From Nocardia cerradoensis NBRC 101014 (GTDB lineage Bacteria; Actinomycetota; Actinomycetes; Mycobacteriales; Mycobacteriaceae): a stretch of 45,320 nucleotides of DNA. Below, piece after piece: positions 44,557 to 45,320 of the stretch; positions within the stretch are counted from its first letter, which is position 1; the number at the start of each line of letters is the position of its first letter. The stretch is from the NCBI RefSeq assembly GCF_000308535.1, contig NZ_BAFW01000202.1, positions 1 through 45,320 of the forward strand, read 5' to 3'. The notes under the pieces were generated by a model that worked only from the letters and a program-made list of their open reading frames with translations, was not told the origin of the DNA and ran no database searches. A program made the position numbers and the translations under genes.

Positions 44557-45320
44557 TGCTGCCGACCCTGCCCACCGTTCCCGCCGAGGTGAGCCGGGCG
44601 GCGACCGCCGAACTCCGCAAGATCACCGCGGTGCGCTCGGGATGGCTGCTGCCCCCGGTGCTCGCGGCCGTCGCCTTCGTCGTCGCCTCGGCGTCAGCGG
44701 TGCGCGGCTCGGGTCCGCAACCGCACGAGGCGCTGGCGACCGGGACGGCGACCGTCGGTCTGTATCTGGCGATCGCGGTGGCGGTGGGGGCGGCGGCGAT
44801 CGGCGGCGCGGTCACCGCGGGTGACGAATACCGCTACCGCAGCATGGGACTCACCGCCCTGTTCACACCCGACCGAGATGTGCTCTTCGGCGCGAAAGCC
44901 GGTGTGGCCGCGGCCTATTCGCTGGTGCTCGCGGCGTGCGCGGAGGTCGGCGCGGCGGTGGGCCTGCTGGCGTTCGGGCGGCACACCGTCGAATTCGGCT
45001 GGCGACTGGTCGGAGTATTCGGCGGTGGCCTGCTCGCGGCGGTGTGCTGGGGCGTGATCGGCGTGAGCCTGGGGTTGCTGGTGCGATCGCCGAATCTGGC
45101 CGTGATCGCGATGGCAGGATGGTTGTTCATCCTGGAACCGCTGATCTGGCTGGTCGCCAAGGGCGCGGGAATCGCGGGCGTCGTGGTGCTGCTGCCGGGT
45201 TCGGCCACCATCGGCTCGGTCGCGGTCGGTTCCTTCCCGGAGAGTCCGTTCCTGCCGCCCAATGCGGCCTCGGCCGTGGTACTGGTGATCTGGGCCGTCG
45301 CCGCCGGGGCGGCCGGCTGG
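44553..45320 (+). CDS. ABC-2-type permease, 5' part (runs off the window)
   Basis: The frame begins at ATG 44553 (ATG again at 44556) and is open to the last base, giving 256 residues so far. Hydrophobic helices include LLPPVLAAVAFVVASASAV, LYLAIAVAVGAAAIGGAVTA, AAYSLVLAACAEVGAAVGLL and VIAMAGWLFILEPLIWLV, six or so in all. GDEYRYRSMGLTALFTPDR between helices is typical of ABC-2 permeases. It partners the ATPase upstream. Its own start overlaps that gene's stop. The C-terminus and any further genes of the operon are outside the window. Confidence 0.88.
   Translation, partial: MMLPTLPTVPAEVSRAATAELRKITAVRSGWLLPPVLAAVAFVVASASAVRGSGPQPHEALATGTATVGLYLAIAVAVGAAAIGGAVTAGDEYRYRSMGLTALFTPDRDVLFGAKAGVAAAYSLVLAACAEVGAAVGLLAFGRHTVEFGWRLVGVFGGGLLAAVCWGVIGVSLGLLVRSPNLAVIAMAGWLFILEPLIWLVAKGAGIAGVVVLLPGSATIGSVAVGSFPESPFLPPNAASAVVLVIWAVAAGAAGW

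Overview
The window is very GC-rich, gene-dense, and free of rRNA, tRNA, IS elements, phage genes and CRISPR arrays. It looks like chromosome of a mycolic-acid actinomycete, most likely Nocardia or a close relative. The main reasons are a PE-like/PPE-like/EspG-like type VII secretion operon, PknH-like and PtpB-like signalling proteins, a heteromeric FadE pair, and many promoters that seem to drive leaderless mRNAs.

Layout. 1-5.6 kb: a four-gene cluster (DUF5691, MoxR AAA+, DUF5682, VWA) matching the E. coli yehLMPQ type. 5.7-9.7 kb: a zinc-ribbon hypothetical, then a MacB-like ABC exporter whose permease gene carries a frameshift. 9.8-12.7 kb: PAP2 phosphatase, Ser/Thr kinase and endonuclease IV. 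12.8-15.9 kb: an Fe/2-oxoglutarate dioxygenase, a CoA transferase and an HMG-CoA-lyase-like enzyme. 15.9-18.8 kb: a TetR repressor facing an FAD monooxygenase across two operators, then a small NTF2-like protein with a MerR/SoxR-type promoter. 18.8-23.2 kb: acetyltransferase, two small envelope proteins and an acyl-CoA dehydrogenase pair. 23.5-27.9 kb: methyltransferase, DEAD-box helicase, nitrilase-family hydrolase and phosphoribosyltransferase. 27.9-31.7 kb (minus strand): a five-gene operon of lipase-like hydrolase, PE-like, PPE-like, EspG and gamma-carbonic anhydrase. 31.8-35.2 kb: a large RecB-like nuclease/helicase with degraded active sites. 35.2-38.1 kb: a PLP-fold racemase/aldolase, an HTH-less TetR-like protein and a PtpB-like phosphatase. 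38.1-41.4 kb: a truncated AMP-binding protein, a crotonase and a xi-class GST. 41.4-45.3 kb: VOC protein, AraC regulator, and a three-gene unit of membrane protein, degenerate ABC ATPase and ABC-2 permease that runs off the end.

Three themes stand out. First, three long intact genes keep their family fold but have lost catalytic residues: the 1159-aa RecB-like helicase, the AMP-binding protein and the ABC ATPase. Second, at least fourteen genes have a TANNNT-type -10 element ending 6-10 nt before the start codon, which predicts leaderless transcription. Third, several compact regulatory layouts can be read directly: twin TetR operators over a start codon, a 19-bp-spacer MerR promoter, leader hairpins next to Shine-Dalgarno sequences, and a 9-codon cistron linking two genes by ATGA overlaps. 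The most system-like candidates are the MoxR/VWA cluster and the type VII secretion operon with the adjacent degenerate helicase.
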